Source: Dyadobacter sp. MSC1_007
GTDB lineage: Bacteria; Bacteroidota; Bacteroidia; Cytophagales; Spirosomataceae
Assembly: GCF_023667495.1 (NCBI RefSeq)
Contig: NZ_JAMOZL010000004.1
Location: 186,001 to 250,000, forward strand
DNA: 64,000 nucleotides
Direction of reading: 5' to 3'
The translations under genes and the position numbers were made by a program. The notes beneath the pieces are model-generated. The model was not told where the DNA came from. It worked only from the letters and a program-made list of their open reading frames with translations, and searched no databases. Shown one piece after another: positions 9,173 through 17,996 of this stretch. Position 1 is the stretch's first letter; each line of letters begins with the position of its first letter.

Positions 9173-9901
9173 ATGACAACCCTTTTCCGCATATTTCCAC
9201 TAAAATTACCCTTACTACTGGTATCCCTGTTACTGTTAGCACACGACGGAATTTCCCAACAATCCGAAATGCTTTCATTCAGGCCGTTGTTTAATGGAAA
9301 AAATCTGGATGGCTGGATGGATGTCAACACTTCCAAAGAAACTTGGAAAGTTAAAAATGGCACATTGATCTGCTCTGGAAAGCCGATCGGCGTCATGCGC
9401 TCTGACCGGCAGTACGAAAACTTCATTCTCGAAGTGGAATGGAAACATATGGAGGCTGGCGGCAATTCGGGCGTATTTATATGGAGTGAAGGAACACCTC
9501 AAAAAGATGGCCCTTTGACCAAAGCAATAGAAGTACAAATGTTGGAACTGGATTATGCTCCCCAACACAATGCGACGGATGACTATGTCCATGGAGAGCT
9601 TTTCCCAACCATGGGCATGACGGCCATTCCCGATAACCCGCGTGGTATTCGCAGCAAATCCCTAGAAAAACGCTGCAAAGGAAAGGGTGAATGGAACAAA
9701 TATGTAGTGGTGGCTGTGGATGGCGTCGTTAAATTGTCAGTGAATGGCAAGTTTGTCAATGGCTTGCGCGCTTCCGAACGCAAAAAAGGCTATATCTGCT
9801 TAGAAGCGGAAGGCGCCGAAATCCACTTCCGGAATATGCGGATCATGGAACTGCCAGGTGGCATTACAACGCCAGAGCAGGTCGCGCCCTTGGTGGAGTA
9901 A
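9173..9901 (+). CDS. Secreted DUF1080 (3-keto-disaccharide hydrolase family) protein
   Basis: 242 residues with an N-terminal signal peptide (hydrophobic residues about 8-25). The rest is one concanavalin-like beta-sandwich of the DUF1080 family: [16 protein letters not shown] near residue 38-53, then [12 protein letters not shown], the [19 protein letters not shown] block and a closing [14 protein letters not shown]1080 proteins are linked to 3-keto-disaccharide hydrolysis or carbohydrate binding in the periplasm, often beside sugar oxidoreductases. No such neighbour is present here, so the substrate is unknown. It appears to be a single-gene unit. Confidence 0.88.
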   Translation: MTTLFRIFPLKLPLLLVSLLLLAHDGISQQSEMLSFRPLFNGKNLDGWMDVNTSKETWKVKNGTLICSGKPIGVMRSDRQYENFILEVEWKHMEAGGNSGVFIWSEGTPQKDGPLTKAIEVQMLELDYAPQHNATDDYVHGELFPTMGMTAIPDNPRGIRSKSLEKRCKGKGEWNKYVVVAVDGVVKLSVNGKFVNGLRASERKKGYICLEAEGAEIHFRNMRIMELPGGITTPEQVAPLVE

Positions 9902-9972
9902 AGCATCATCCGATCTCAGCTCTCGTGTCCGCAAAAAGCATTATATTAGCATAATAACCAACTGAAAACGCT

Positions 9973-10215
9973 ATGCAGCAAACCTTTCAGATAAATGCTT
10001 CCGAACTCGACAGCCGGTTTATTGAATCGGTGCAGGATTTTTTTGGCGATAGAAAATTGAAGATCGTGGTAGAAGATGTTGCGGAAAGCAATGAATCCAA
10101 AGCAGCACTCCTGGCCAGCTTATTCGGCAGTTGGGAAAGTGAGGAAACCGGGGATGAACTTGTAAAAAAGATATATTCAGATAGAAATGATTCACCGAGG
10201 GATGTCGAACTATGA
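9973..10215 (+). CDS. Antitoxin-like protein, probable partner of the PIN toxin
   Basis: 80 residues. The N-terminal half (QTFQINASELDSRFIESVQDFFG) and the beta-strand KLKIVVED suit a small DNA-binding or toxin-capping fold, followed by a helical acidic C-terminus. Its stop overlaps the start of the PIN-domain gene by 4 bp (ATGA), the common arrangement of type II antitoxin-toxin pairs. The family could not be named from sequence alone; the function rests on the pairing. Confidence 0.75.
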   Translation: MQQTFQINASELDSRFIESVQDFFGDRKLKIVVEDVAESNESKAALLASLFGSWESEETGDELVKKIYSDRNDSPRDVEL

Positions 10216-10625
10216 GTCAATATCTACTAGATACCAATATTTGCATACACTATTTAAAAGGGGAGTTTGATTTGAAGAATAAGGTTCATCAAATTGGAGT
10301 CAACAATTGCTATATTTCCGAGATCACCATTGCAGAGCTTTTATATGGTGCTGAAAATAGCTCGCCGGCCAGATATCAGGAGAACCTGAAAACGGTTCGC
10401 GGCTTCGAACTAGCCTTTTCCGACCAAACTTTACCAACTATTATGAGTTTTTCAATTTATGCTAAAGAAAAAGCAAGGTTGAAAAGAAGTGGGCGGATCG
10501 TAGGCGAATTTGATTTGCTAATTGGTGCAACCGCCCTGAGATACGACCTTATCCTCGTTACCAGAAATATAAAAGATTTTGAAAACCTGGCTGGCATTCA
10601 GCTTGAAAACTGGATAGATAATTGA
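10212..10625 (+). CDS. vapC: VapC-like PIN-domain toxin (ribonuclease)
   Basis: 137 residues. PIN-domain acidic residues are in the expected places: D7 in LLDTN, E42 in ITIAELLYG, D101 in GEFDLLIGATAL and D122 in TRNIKDFENL, which together would bind the catalytic metal for RNA cleavage. It is translationally coupled to the antitoxin by a 4-bp overlap, and its TGA stop is in turn overlapped by the TTG start of the DUF2520 gene. All four catalytic positions are intact, so it is probably functional. Confidence 0.93.
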   Translation: MSQYLLDTNICIHYLKGEFDLKNKVHQIGVNNCYISEITIAELLYGAENSSPARYQENLKTVRGFELAFSDQTLPTIMSFSIYAKEKARLKRSGRIVGEFDLLIGATALRYDLILVTRNIKDFENLAGIQLENWIDN

Positions 10626-11425
10626 AAATCTCTTTCATTGGCTCCGGAAATGTGGCCTGGCATCTTGCGCAGGCATTCGAAGACGCGGGGCACTGGATTT
10701 GCGAAGTTTATAGCCGCGATACCCAAAAGGCAAGGCAACTGGCCTCTTCTCTATATGATACCAATATCCAGCCCGACCTTAATTTTTCGGATAGTGAAGC
10801 TGAGGTGATCGTAATCGCCGTCACCGACGATGCCATTGAAAGCATTATCCAACGCGTGGTATTGCCCGAAGGCGTGATCCTCGTACATACTTCCGGGACG
10901 CGCTCGCTGGCTGAATTTCAGAAACTGGTCGAGATTTACAGCGACGTATATGTCCATACCGGTGTTTTCTATCCTCTGCAGACATTTACAAAAGGGGTGG
11001 AAATGGATTATAAGGAACTTCCCTTCTGCATTGAATCCAAAAGTGAACTCATTGAGAATAAACTGATGCAACTAGCAGCGAGCATCAGCGACAATGTCAC
11101 CAGAATGGACTCCGACGAGCGTTTCATCCTGCACGTGGCGGCCGTTTTCGCGAGTAATTTCACTAATTATATGCTCACCATTTCGCATGATCTCCTGGAA
11201 CGCGAACAACTGAACTTCGACTTACTCAAGCCATTGATCCAGACCACGATCGATAAGGCAATGCTGTCTGACGATCCGTCGCTGGGGCAAACCGGTCCTG
11301 CCCGGCGCGGCGACTGGAAAACTACCGCCCGGCACCTCGAATACTTGCAGGAAACCGACGAAGATTACACGGAAATTTACCGTCTGCTCACTGATAAGAT
11401 CCGGAACCTTTACATTTCAAAATAA
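10622..11425 (+). CDS. Rossmann-fold and DUF2520 domain protein
   Basis: 267 residues. An NAD(P)-type Rossmann fold begins at residue 1 (KISFIGSGNVAWHLAQAFE) and covers about 1-125. The rest is the DUF2520 helical domain, with the block FILHVAAVFASNFTNYM and the ending TGPARRGDWKTTARHLEYL. It resembles ProC/F420-dependent oxidoreductases, but the substrate is unknown. It starts with TTG, overlapping the vapC stop, so translation is probably coupled. In Bacteroidota this gene is commonly next to the KdsC-like phosphatase, which follows by 64 bp here. Confidence 0.88.
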   Translation: MKISFIGSGNVAWHLAQAFEDAGHWICEVYSRDTQKARQLASSLYDTNIQPDLNFSDSEAEVIVIAVTDDAIESIIQRVVLPEGVILVHTSGTRSLAEFQKLVEIYSDVYVHTGVFYPLQTFTKGVEMDYKELPFCIESKSELIENKLMQLAASISDNVTRMDSDERFILHVAAVFASNFTNYMLTISHDLLEREQLNFDLLKPLIQTTIDKAMLSDDPSLGQTGPARRGDWKTTARHLEYLQETDEDYTEIYRLLTDKIRNLYISK

Positions 11426-11458
11426 TAAGAAGCCGCACCGTCGCGAAAAAAGTTAGGC

Positions 11459-11466
11459 TATATTTG
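11459..11466 (+). promoter_or_regulatory. Candidate -7 promoter box upstream of kdsC
   Basis: TATATTTG matches the Bacteroidota -7 consensus TAnnTTTG, 23 bp before the kdsC ATG. No well-placed TTG -33 element is evident, so it is a moderate candidate. Confidence 0.45.
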
Positions 11467-11489
11467 CACGATTCACAATTGAGCTATTC

Positions 11490-12011
11490 ATGGATTCTAC
11501 TTTGACGGAACGTTTCAAGCGCATTACTACCTTTATTTTCGATATAGATGGCGTCATGACCGACGGCAGCGTTATTGCCCTCGAAACCGGCGAACAACCA
11601 CGGATTTTTAATGTAAGGGACGGTTATGGCATTAACCGTGCCATCCGGATGGGTTACCGCGTTGCGATTATTTCCGCTCAAAGCCAGGTAGGCGTCCGCA
11701 AACGCCTCGAATACCTGGGAGTTACCGACATTTTTATAGGAACCTCACCCGACGGCAAACTGCCCGTTTACAAAAAATACCTCGCCGAAACCGGCCTTAC
11801 CGAAGATGAGATTGTTTTCATGGGCGACGACCTTCCTGATTACGAAGTGATGCGCACCGGAGCGATGGCCGCCTGTCCGGCCGATTCTGCGGAGGAAATC
11901 CTGGCCATTGCCGATTATATCTCGCCCAAAAACGGCGGATACGGCGCTGTTCGTGACCTGATTGAACAGGTTATGAAAGTTCAGGGAAAATGGATGGCCT
12001 GGTTCGAATAA
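11490..12011 (+). CDS. kdsC: KdsC-like HAD phosphatase (3-deoxy-D-manno-octulosonate 8-phosphate phosphatase)
   Basis: 173 residues, a minimal capless HAD protein typical of KdsC, which forms Kdo for lipopolysaccharide. The nucleophile motif is FDIDGVMTDG (D18, D20), the motif II/III segment is IISAQSQVGVRKRLEYLGV, and the metal motif is MGDDLPDYEVM. The length and the missing cap fit the tetrameric KdsC/YrbI group. It lies after a DUF2520 gene and just before an acyltransferase (8 bp), and may be co-transcribed with the latter. Confidence 0.9.
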   Translation: MDSTLTERFKRITTFIFDIDGVMTDGSVIALETGEQPRIFNVRDGYGINRAIRMGYRVAIISAQSQVGVRKRLEYLGVTDIFIGTSPDGKLPVYKKYLAETGLTEDEIVFMGDDLPDYEVMRTGAMAACPADSAEEILAIADYISPKNGGYGAVRDLIEQVMKVQGKWMAWFE

Positions 12012-12019
12012 AGTAGTCC

Positions 12020-13135
12020 GTGGAAAAAAAACGCTATTTCCCTAATCTGAACGGTATCCGTTGCATTGCTGCATTGCTGGTGGTATTTCATCACCTCGAA
12101 CAAGCTAAGCATGCATTGGGCATCGCGAATATTTACGAGTTCCCGATTATTCAACACGCCGGACGGCTCGGTGTAGGATTGTTTTTCGTCCTGAGTGGCT
12201 TCCTGATCACGTATTTGTTACTGGAAGAGCGTGGCCGATTTGGCAATGTGGATGCCAAAAAATTCTATCTACGACGCGTTTTCAGGATATGGCCGATCTA
12301 TTTCCTCATGATAGGGCTATCATTTTTTGTATTCCCGCACATCGATATTCTTGATTATCCCGGCGTTGAGGAGAAACTGACCGTAAATCTTTCCGAAAGG
12401 CTTACATTATTGCTGCTCGTCCTGCCCAATTTTGCATTCGTGCTCTATGACCTGCCTTATTGGTGCGCCCAGATGTGGTCGATCGGCGTTGAAGAACAAT
12501 TCTACTATTTATGGCCCTGGCTGATCAAATACCCAAAAAGAAGGCTCCCTATCATCCTTTTCTTTCTCGCATTGACAGCCGGAATGCTCTACCTTGGCCT
12601 CGAAATGGTCGATCCGTCAGATGAAGCAAGGAGTGAAATGATATCAACATTCCTTGGTCAATTCCGGATACAAACGATGGCCCTCGGCGGGTTTTGTGCC
12701 TGGCTTGTTTACAAAGGGAAAACAGGGATATTGGATGTTGTTTTCAGGAAAGATGTCCAGATTGTGGCCTACATGATGTTGCTTGCATTATTCTTTTCAG
12801 GAGTACATTTTTATGGGTTTCTGGAAGTTTATGCCCTATTCTTTGGATTCTTTATCCTGAATGTTTCCTGTAATCCAAATACGATTATCAGTCTGCAAAA
12901 CCCTGTAATGGATCACCTGGGCAAGGTTTCTTATGGACTTTATCTCTACCATGTGGTGGTGATCGTCCTTATTGTTAACCTGCTAAATATGTATGCTCCA
13001 GAATGGAAAGGCATTGGGTATCAGGTTACGCTTTATGTGCTGACGTTCATCTGTTCAGTCCTGGTGTCTTCGCTATCTTACAGCTATTTCGAAAAACCGC
13101 TGCTTGCATTTAAAGACAGACGTTTTGGAAGATAA
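12020..13135 (+). CDS. Acyltransferase 3 family membrane protein (OafA/YrhL type)
   Basis: 371 residues with about ten membrane helices. The family signature near the N-terminus includes the paired histidines H24-H25 (LLVVFHHLEQ) and the RLGVGLFFVLSGFLITYLL segment; later WSIGVEEQFYYLWPW is typical. These enzymes O-acylate surface sugars. The start is GTG at 12020, 8 bp after kdsC, so both genes may act on envelope glycan, though the acceptor cannot be told. It is convergent with the deacetylase gene (9 bp gap). Confidence 0.92.
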   Translation: MEKKRYFPNLNGIRCIAALLVVFHHLEQAKHALGIANIYEFPIIQHAGRLGVGLFFVLSGFLITYLLLEERGRFGNVDAKKFYLRRVFRIWPIYFLMIGLSFFVFPHIDILDYPGVEEKLTVNLSERLTLLLLVLPNFAFVLYDLPYWCAQMWSIGVEEQFYYLWPWLIKYPKRRLPIILFFLALTAGMLYLGLEMVDPSDEARSEMISTFLGQFRIQTMALGGFCAWLVYKGKTGILDVVFRKDVQIVAYMMLLALFFSGVHFYGFLEVYALFFGFFILNVSCNPNTIISLQNPVMDHLGKVSYGLYLYHVVVIVLIVNLLNMYAPEWKGIGYQVTLYVLTFICSVLVSSLSYSYFEKPLLAFKDRRFGR

Positions 13136-13144
13136 TGCGCTTTG

Positions 13145-13969
13145 CTATTTCTGTTGCGGCAACTCCGACATGGTGTAAAATTTAAGTCCCTGCCGGTGCG
13201 CTTCTTTTAAGATATTGGCTAAAAAACTAACATTAAACCCATATTCGCCGTTTTGAGGCGCTCCGTAAAGCGGTTCGTGACCGAATAGCATCAAAGCCGT
13301 ATTGCTCTCTTTCGCTTTTGCGATCGCGTCGGTCATTTCCTCGTCGGTAACTTCATCCACATCGATCAGCAACGCGTCCACCTCTTTTTCTCCGTCGAAT
13401 TCATAAAAAATAGAGCTGATCCAGCGCGGCGGCCACGCGTAAACCTGGTGACCGGAGATTTTCCGACGGGCAACAGCCACATCACGCAGGATTTTAAACC
13501 CTTTGGCAAAGAGCACCGAATCCACCTGATCATTATGATTCCCGCCCGGATGCGCGTATGACGTGGGCTTAAACCCGGCAGCAGAAAGGTGTTTCAAACC
13601 CGGTTCCAGCTCCGTAGCGGCATATTTCTCCGGCCCTAAGGCAGCAATCAATTCTGTCGATTTTCCGTGGATCGTCCCGTGATACCCTATTTCATGACCG
13701 TCTTTTTGAAACTGCCTTAACATATTGACTTCCTCTGCATTCAGGCTGTCGGGACAGGTGATGAAGAACGTTACTTTTGCATTGTATTTTTGAAATAACG
13801 GCCTCAATTGATACCACTCTTTAATAAAATGGTCATCAAACGAAATGGCGATACCACTCTTATCGCGCCTTTCTGCATCGCCGCTGCATCCGCCCAAGGA
13901 GACGATAGCGAAAAACAATATCAATTTAACCAACAAAACAGGTTGTGATGTGAGATATGGATATTTCAA
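13145..13969 (-). CDS. Polysaccharide deacetylase family lipoprotein
   Basis: 274 residues. An SPII signal ends in the lipobox LGGC (C28), so the protein is probably membrane-anchored outside the cytoplasm. The NodB-type fold shows ISFDDHF (D45-D46), the metal-binding H-x3-H in YHGTIHG and a third motif around AHPGGNHN, plus a final GHEPLY. It would remove acetyl groups from an envelope or external sugar polymer; the substrate is unknown. No operon partner is adjacent on the same strand. Confidence 0.9.
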   Translation of the reverse strand: MKYPYLTSQPVLLVKLILFFAIVSLGGCSGDAERRDKSGIAISFDDHFIKEWYQLRPLFQKYNAKVTFFITCPDSLNAEEVNMLRQFQKDGHEIGYHGTIHGKSTELIAALGPEKYAATELEPGLKHLSAAGFKPTSYAHPGGNHNDQVDSVLFAKGFKILRDVAVARRKISGHQVYAWPPRWISSIFYEFDGEKEVDALLIDVDEVTDEEMTDAIAKAKESNTALMLFGHEPLYGAPQNGEYGFNVSFLANILKEAHRQGLKFYTMSELPQQK

Positions 13970-14004
13970 AACTTAGGGGATGAAATGTTATTTTCGCTAA
14001 ATTA

Positions 14005-15234
14005 ATGACACAAATGAAAATACTTCACACCGCCGACTGGCATATCGGAAAAAAGCTCGATAACTATTCCCGACTGGACGAACAACGCCTCGTGCTGGAC
14101 GAAATCTGCGAAATCGCGGAACGAGAGCAGGTCGATGCAATAGTCGTGGCGGGTGATCTGTTTGATAATTTTAACCCGTCCTCAGAGGCCACCGAACTTT
14201 TATACAGCACATTACACCGGCTTTCCGCCAATGGAACAAGGGCAGTGATCGCAATAGCCGGCAACCATGATTCGCCGGAGCGCATCCAGGTGCCCGACGC
14301 CCTGGCGAAGGTTTGCGGAATTCTGTTTGTAGGCTTTCCCAATACCGAAGTGAAGCCATTCTGCACGCAGGGCCAGGTCGACATTGTCAGAACGGCACCC
14401 GGCTTTTTGGAAATTAAGCTGCCCAATGCACCCTTCCCGCTACGCATATTGCACACACCGTACGCGAATGAGCAGCGTTTGAAGACATTTTTGGGTGTAG
14501 AAGATTCAGAAGAGGCGCTGCGTGTGCATTTGCAGCAGCATTGGCAGCAACTGGCCGATTTGTATCTTGACAATGAAGGATTTAACCTCCTTGCAACGCA
14601 TTTATTTGTAATGCAAAAAGGCGGGCCGATGCCAGAGGAGCCCGACGACGAGCGCCCTATCCTGCATATTGGCGGCGCGCAAGCCATTTACACCGAAAAT
14701 TTCCCCAAACAAGTGCATTACATTGCATTGGGTCACCTGCACCGTTTTCACCAGGTCGATAAAAGCCCGGCACCCTCGGTATATTCAAGCAGCCCACTGG
14801 CTTACAGTTTTTCGGAGGCCAATCAGACTAAATATGTAATTCTGATCGAAGCGGAGGCGGGAAAACTGGTTGGTTACAAGCCTATCGAACTTCTCAAAGG
14901 TAAAAAGCTGCGCCGTAAAAGTTTTCATAGCATTGATGAGGCGATCGAATGGCTTGCCGAGCATCAGGAAGATCTGATCGAACTGACTATCATTTCCGAT
15001 AATTACCTCGAAGCGTCGGACAAAAAGCGGCTAATGGAGGCGCATTCCGGCATTATCCAGATCATCCCTCAGATCAAAAAGAGCGAAGTCGCTGATACTT
15101 CATCGGAAGTCGATCTTTCGCTGAGCATTGAAAAGTTATTTCAGGAGTATTTCAAAACCAAAAACAAAGGCCAGGAGCCATCGGAAGGGTTGATGGAGGT
15201 GTTTCGGGAGGTGTTGGGAACGGAAGGGGAATGA
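14005..15234 (+). CDS. sbcD: SbcD-like nuclease subunit (Mre11 family)
   Basis: 409 residues. The calcineurin-like phosphoesterase motifs are in order: LHTADWHIGKK, GDLFDNF, GNHDSPER and GHLHRF. The C-terminal cap domain is present. SbcD with the SbcC ATPase cleaves hairpins and processes DNA ends. No sbcC gene follows, although the two are usually adjacent. A second in-frame ATG at 14014 gives the commoner MKILHTADWH start. The terminator at 15304-15335 closes the unit, so SbcC must be elsewhere or absent. Confidence 0.93.
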   Translation: MTQMKILHTADWHIGKKLDNYSRLDEQRLVLDEICEIAEREQVDAIVVAGDLFDNFNPSSEATELLYSTLHRLSANGTRAVIAIAGNHDSPERIQVPDALAKVCGILFVGFPNTEVKPFCTQGQVDIVRTAPGFLEIKLPNAPFPLRILHTPYANEQRLKTFLGVEDSEEALRVHLQQHWQQLADLYLDNEGFNLLATHLFVMQKGGPMPEEPDDERPILHIGGAQAIYTENFPKQVHYIALGHLHRFHQVDKSPAPSVYSSSPLAYSFSEANQTKYVILIEAEAGKLVGYKPIELLKGKKLRRKSFHSIDEAIEWLAEHQEDLIELTIISDNYLEASDKKRLMEAHSGIIQIIPQIKKSEVADTSSEVDLSLSIEKLFQEYFKTKNKGQEPSEGLMEVFREVLGTEGE

Positions 15235-15300
15235 GGGAGGAAGGAGGAAGGGTAAGAGAAGAGAGGGACGAAGGGAGAACGGAGAATGAGCGAAGCATAA
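15235..15300. repeat. Purine-rich low-complexity tract after sbcD
   Basis: About 65 bp of almost pure G and A on the plus strand, made of irregular GGAGGAA-like units, directly after the sbcD stop. A very similar tract occurs at 29131-29190. It holds no gene. Confidence 0.7.
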
Positions 15301-15303
15301 AAC

Positions 15304-15335
15304 AACGAGGCTACTCCGTTGGGAATAGCCTCGTT
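15304..15335. terminator. Bidirectional terminator hairpin between sbcD and the DksA-like gene
   Basis: An inverted repeat (15304-15316 with 15321-15333, one internal mismatch) with a short loop lies between two convergent genes and could stop transcription from both sides. The T-runs are short. Confidence 0.7.
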
Positions 15336-15353
15336 TGCGTTGATACTTTTTGA

Positions 15354-15737
15354 CTAGCTTGCTCTTTTGAGCTTTGCTTCAATCGTTTGTTGTGTATGAG
15401 GTACAATGCGCAGGCGTTCTTTGGGTATCAGTTTGCCAGTGTCGATGCAAACGCCGTAGGTGCCATTTTTGATGCGGATCAATGCGTTTTCCAACTGAAC
15501 CGAGTATTTCTGAAGACGTGCGGCCAACTGGCTCAAATTTTCCCTTTCACTGGCATCTGCCCCGTCTTCCACTAATTTGGCCGCACCGGAAGTAACATCC
15601 GTGCCGCTATCGTTTTTTTTACTTAAACCTGTTTTAATATAATTGAGCTCGCTTAGCGTAGCTTCCAATTTACCACGAATCAACTCCTCAAACTCCTTCA
15701 ATTCGTCCTCTGAATATCTTGTTCGTTCTTCTTGCAT
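15354..15737 (-). CDS. TraR/DksA-like protein with degenerate zinc finger
   Basis: 127 residues. A long coiled-coil N-terminus (about 5-90) is followed by the DksA C-terminal block NGTYGVCIDTGKLIPKERL and IVPHTQQTIEAK. Only one cysteine (C97) remains where classical DksA has four, so zinc binding is unlikely. This reduced finger is common in Bacteroidota members of the family. By family knowledge it should act on RNA polymerase through the secondary channel; that is inference. It is a single-gene unit, convergent with sbcD. Confidence 0.88.
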   Translation of the reverse strand: MQEERTRYSEDELKEFEELIRGKLEATLSELNYIKTGLSKKNDSGTDVTSGAAKLVEDGADASERENLSQLAARLQKYSVQLENALIRIKNGTYGVCIDTGKLIPKERLRIVPHTQQTIEAKLKRAS

Positions 15738-15882
15738 AATCTTAATTGATTTGTTAGTCTACATCAAGGAGCGTTTCAAAGTACAAAAGTACTAGTATTC
15801 TGCCTATTTCGGAATAGTTTATAATTAATAACGACTTTCAAATGAGAAACTTACTAACACTGATACCAGAGAATATAACGTA

Positions 15883-15916
15883 ACAAAGCCATAACCTGAT
15901 GTGGTAATGGCTTTGT
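15883..15916 (-). terminator. Hairpin after pdhB
   Basis: A 10-bp perfect stem (15883-15892 with 15907-15916), extended by three inner pairs, stands 17 bp after the pdhB stop. The T-run after it is weak, so it may only stabilise the 3' end. Confidence 0.55.
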
Positions 15917-15932
15917 CTGATTGGGCTGTTGC

Positions 15933-16913
15933 TTATTTGTAAAGTACCGACTTGACAGCGTCCACCGTGCGTTTCACGCTTGGCAGGATCTCTTCGATCA
16001 GCGTAGGCGCGTAAGGAAGAGGCACGTCGCGGCTGGTCACCCGGATCACGGGCGCATCCATATAGTCGAATGCGTGGCGCTGGATGTGATAAGCGATTTC
16101 AGAAGAAATAGATGCCAGTGGCCATGCTTCCTCAACTACTACACAACGATTGGTTTTCTTCACAGATTCGATCACGGCTGGATAGTCGATAGGGCGTACT
16201 GTTCTCAAATCGATTACTTCGGCGTCGATACCTTCTTTTTCAAGTTGAAGCACTGCAGGCATTACTACGCGGGGGATCATTTTACCAAAAGAAACAATGG
16301 TAACATCCTTGCCCGGACGTTTGATATCTGCCTTGCCAAGCGGGATAAGGTATTCCTCTTCAGGAACCTGCATTTTATCGCCATACATTACCTCCGACTC
16401 CATGAAGATCACGGGGTTGTTGTCGCGGATAGACGATTTCAGAAGGCCTTTGGCATCGTAAGGATTGGAAGGCACCACAACTTTCAGACCTGGCGTGTTA
16501 GCAAACCAGTTTTCGAAGTTCTGTGAGTGTTGTGCGCCAAGTTGCCCCGCATTACCGGTAGGGCCGCGGAAAACGATCGGGCAACCGTATTGGCCGCCAG
16601 ACATCGAAAGAATTTTGGCTGCACTGTTGATGATCTGATCGATCGCCACCAGGGAGAAGTTGAACGTCATGAACTCAACGATCGGGCGGAGGCCGTTTCC
16701 GGCAGCACCTACCGCGATCCCCGCAAAACCAAGTTCTGCAATAGGGGTATCTATCACGCGGTCAGGACCGAATTCATCCAGCATTCCCTGGCTCGCTTTA
16801 TAAGCGCCGTTGTATTCCGCAACCTCCTCACCCATCAAAAAAATACTCTTGTCAAGGCGCATCTCTTCCGACATAGCGTCGCGAATGGCATCTCTAAATG
16901 CAATTTCTTTCAT
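15933..16913 (-). CDS. pdhB: Pyruvate dehydrogenase E1 component, beta subunit
   Basis: 326 residues, the standard length of E1-beta subunits of the alpha2beta2 2-oxo acid dehydrogenases. It starts MKEIAFRDAIRDAMSEEM and includes the PIAELGFAGIAVGAA and EFMTFNFSLVAIDQIINSAAK segments, then a transketolase C domain with DLRTVRPIDYPAVIESV. With E1-alpha and thiamine diphosphate it decarboxylates pyruvate. The alpha subunit gene is not adjacent. A branched-chain oxo-acid E1-beta is the alternative, but the sequence favours pyruvate dehydrogenase. Confidence 0.9.
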   Translation of the reverse strand: MKEIAFRDAIRDAMSEEMRLDKSIFLMGEEVAEYNGAYKASQGMLDEFGPDRVIDTPIAELGFAGIAVGAAGNGLRPIVEFMTFNFSLVAIDQIINSAAKILSMSGGQYGCPIVFRGPTGNAGQLGAQHSQNFENWFANTPGLKVVVPSNPYDAKGLLKSSIRDNNPVIFMESEVMYGDKMQVPEEEYLIPLGKADIKRPGKDVTIVSFGKMIPRVVMPAVLQLEKEGIDAEVIDLRTVRPIDYPAVIESVKKTNRCVVVEEAWPLASISSEIAYHIQRHAFDYMDAPVIRVTSRDVPLPYAPTLIEEILPSVKRTVDAVKSVLYK

Positions 16914-17120
16914 TCGTAATCTGATAATTATTTAATCTTAGAAGAAACCATCGCAATATGCTGTAATCTGAATGGATTTGACCTGCGCGGTTACATTAAA
17001 AGAGGTTTTGTATACTTATTTCAAATTGATCTGGTAAAATTAGAGAAACAAGGCCAATTCTCAAATTCTTTCAGAGAACCATTCCGTTAAAAAACGTCGT
17101 ATTGACAATGCTGTCTCAAA

Positions 17121-17996
17121 TCATACCGGGATCACGTCGACTTCGACAGTCAAAGTGTGCTTTCCGTAGCTGAAAATAATGCCTTTCAACGGCGGTACAT
17201 CGCTGTAATCGCGTCCCCAGGCGGTCACAATATGCCGCTCGCCGGGAATGATATTATTCGTCGGATCGAAGTCGCACCAGCCATAATCCGGGATATAAAC
17301 TGATATCCACGCATGTGAAGCATCAGATCCCTGTAATTTGGGTCTTCCCGGTGGCGGCAGCGTTTCCAGGTAACCGCTTACGTAGCGCGCCGCAAAACCA
17401 AAACTCCGGATACAGGCAATCGCCAGGTGCGAGAAATCCTGACAAACGCCTTTTCTGACTGCTAATACTTCTTTAATGGGTGTGTGAACCGTTGTAAAAT
17501 CGGGCACGAAATCAAATTCAGTATAAATCTTCCTGCAAAGTGCCTCAATGCATTTGTATAAAGGCCATTCGTCATGAAAGCATTCGCTCGCAAAAGCCCG
17601 GATATCGGCATCCCACTTCACTTGCGGGCTGGGCAGCATATATTCGAGCAAAGAAATTTTCAGCAGCCGCTCCCCGCTAAGCCGCTGTCGCGCATCGCCT
17701 GCTGTAACCGACGACGGCATGAACATCGGACCCGTACTTTCTGGCAGACGCTCCACAAAGCTGGATGTGAGCACAGTAAGAGTCTTATGGGGTGAATGCA
17801 GTGAAAAATAATGCGTCGTATTCCCGTAAAAGTCAACCCGCTCGTTGATCTGAGCAGGCTCCGGAGTGATCCGGACAGAAAAATCCTGACAAAGCTGGTT
17901 GGGTAGTACGCGCGGGGTTAGGCACAACAGGCTGTGATAGTTATTGACAGCCTCCGCATATTGATATTCGGTTTTATGGATTAGCTTATACTTCAT
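17121..17996 (-). CDS. Transglutaminase-like cysteine peptidase/acyltransferase domain protein
   Basis: 291 residues. The N-terminal domain is the bacterial transglutaminase-N type (about 1-80). The catalytic domain has C185 (RKGVCQDFSH), H228 (SDASHAWISV) and D244 (WCDFDPTN), a complete Cys-His-Asp triad. No signal peptide is seen, so it is probably cytoplasmic. It overlaps the upstream ATP-grasp/alpha-E gene by 11 bp and is the last of three co-oriented genes. Family members of this cluster are predicted to hydrolyse or form peptide/isopeptide bonds; no substrate is known. Confidence 0.9.
   Translation of the reverse strand: MKYKLIHKTEYQYAEAVNNYHSLLCLTPRVLPNQLCQDFSVRITPEPAQINERVDFYGNTTHYFSLHSPHKTLTVLTSSFVERLPESTGPMFMPSSVTAGDARQRLSGERLLKISLLEYMLPSPQVKWDADIRAFASECFHDEWPLYKCIEALCRKIYTEFDFVPDFTTVHTPIKEVLAVRKGVCQDFSHLAIACIRSFGFAARYVSGYLETLPPPGRPKLQGSDASHAWISVYIPDYGWCDFDPTNNIIPGERHIVTAWGRDYSDVPPLKGIIFSYGKHTLTVEVDVIPV

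Noticed and set aside
15235..15300. Purine-rich tract after sbcD as a coding continuation or sbcC start
   Set aside because: It is low-complexity sequence with no ATG-led frame and lies before a terminator.
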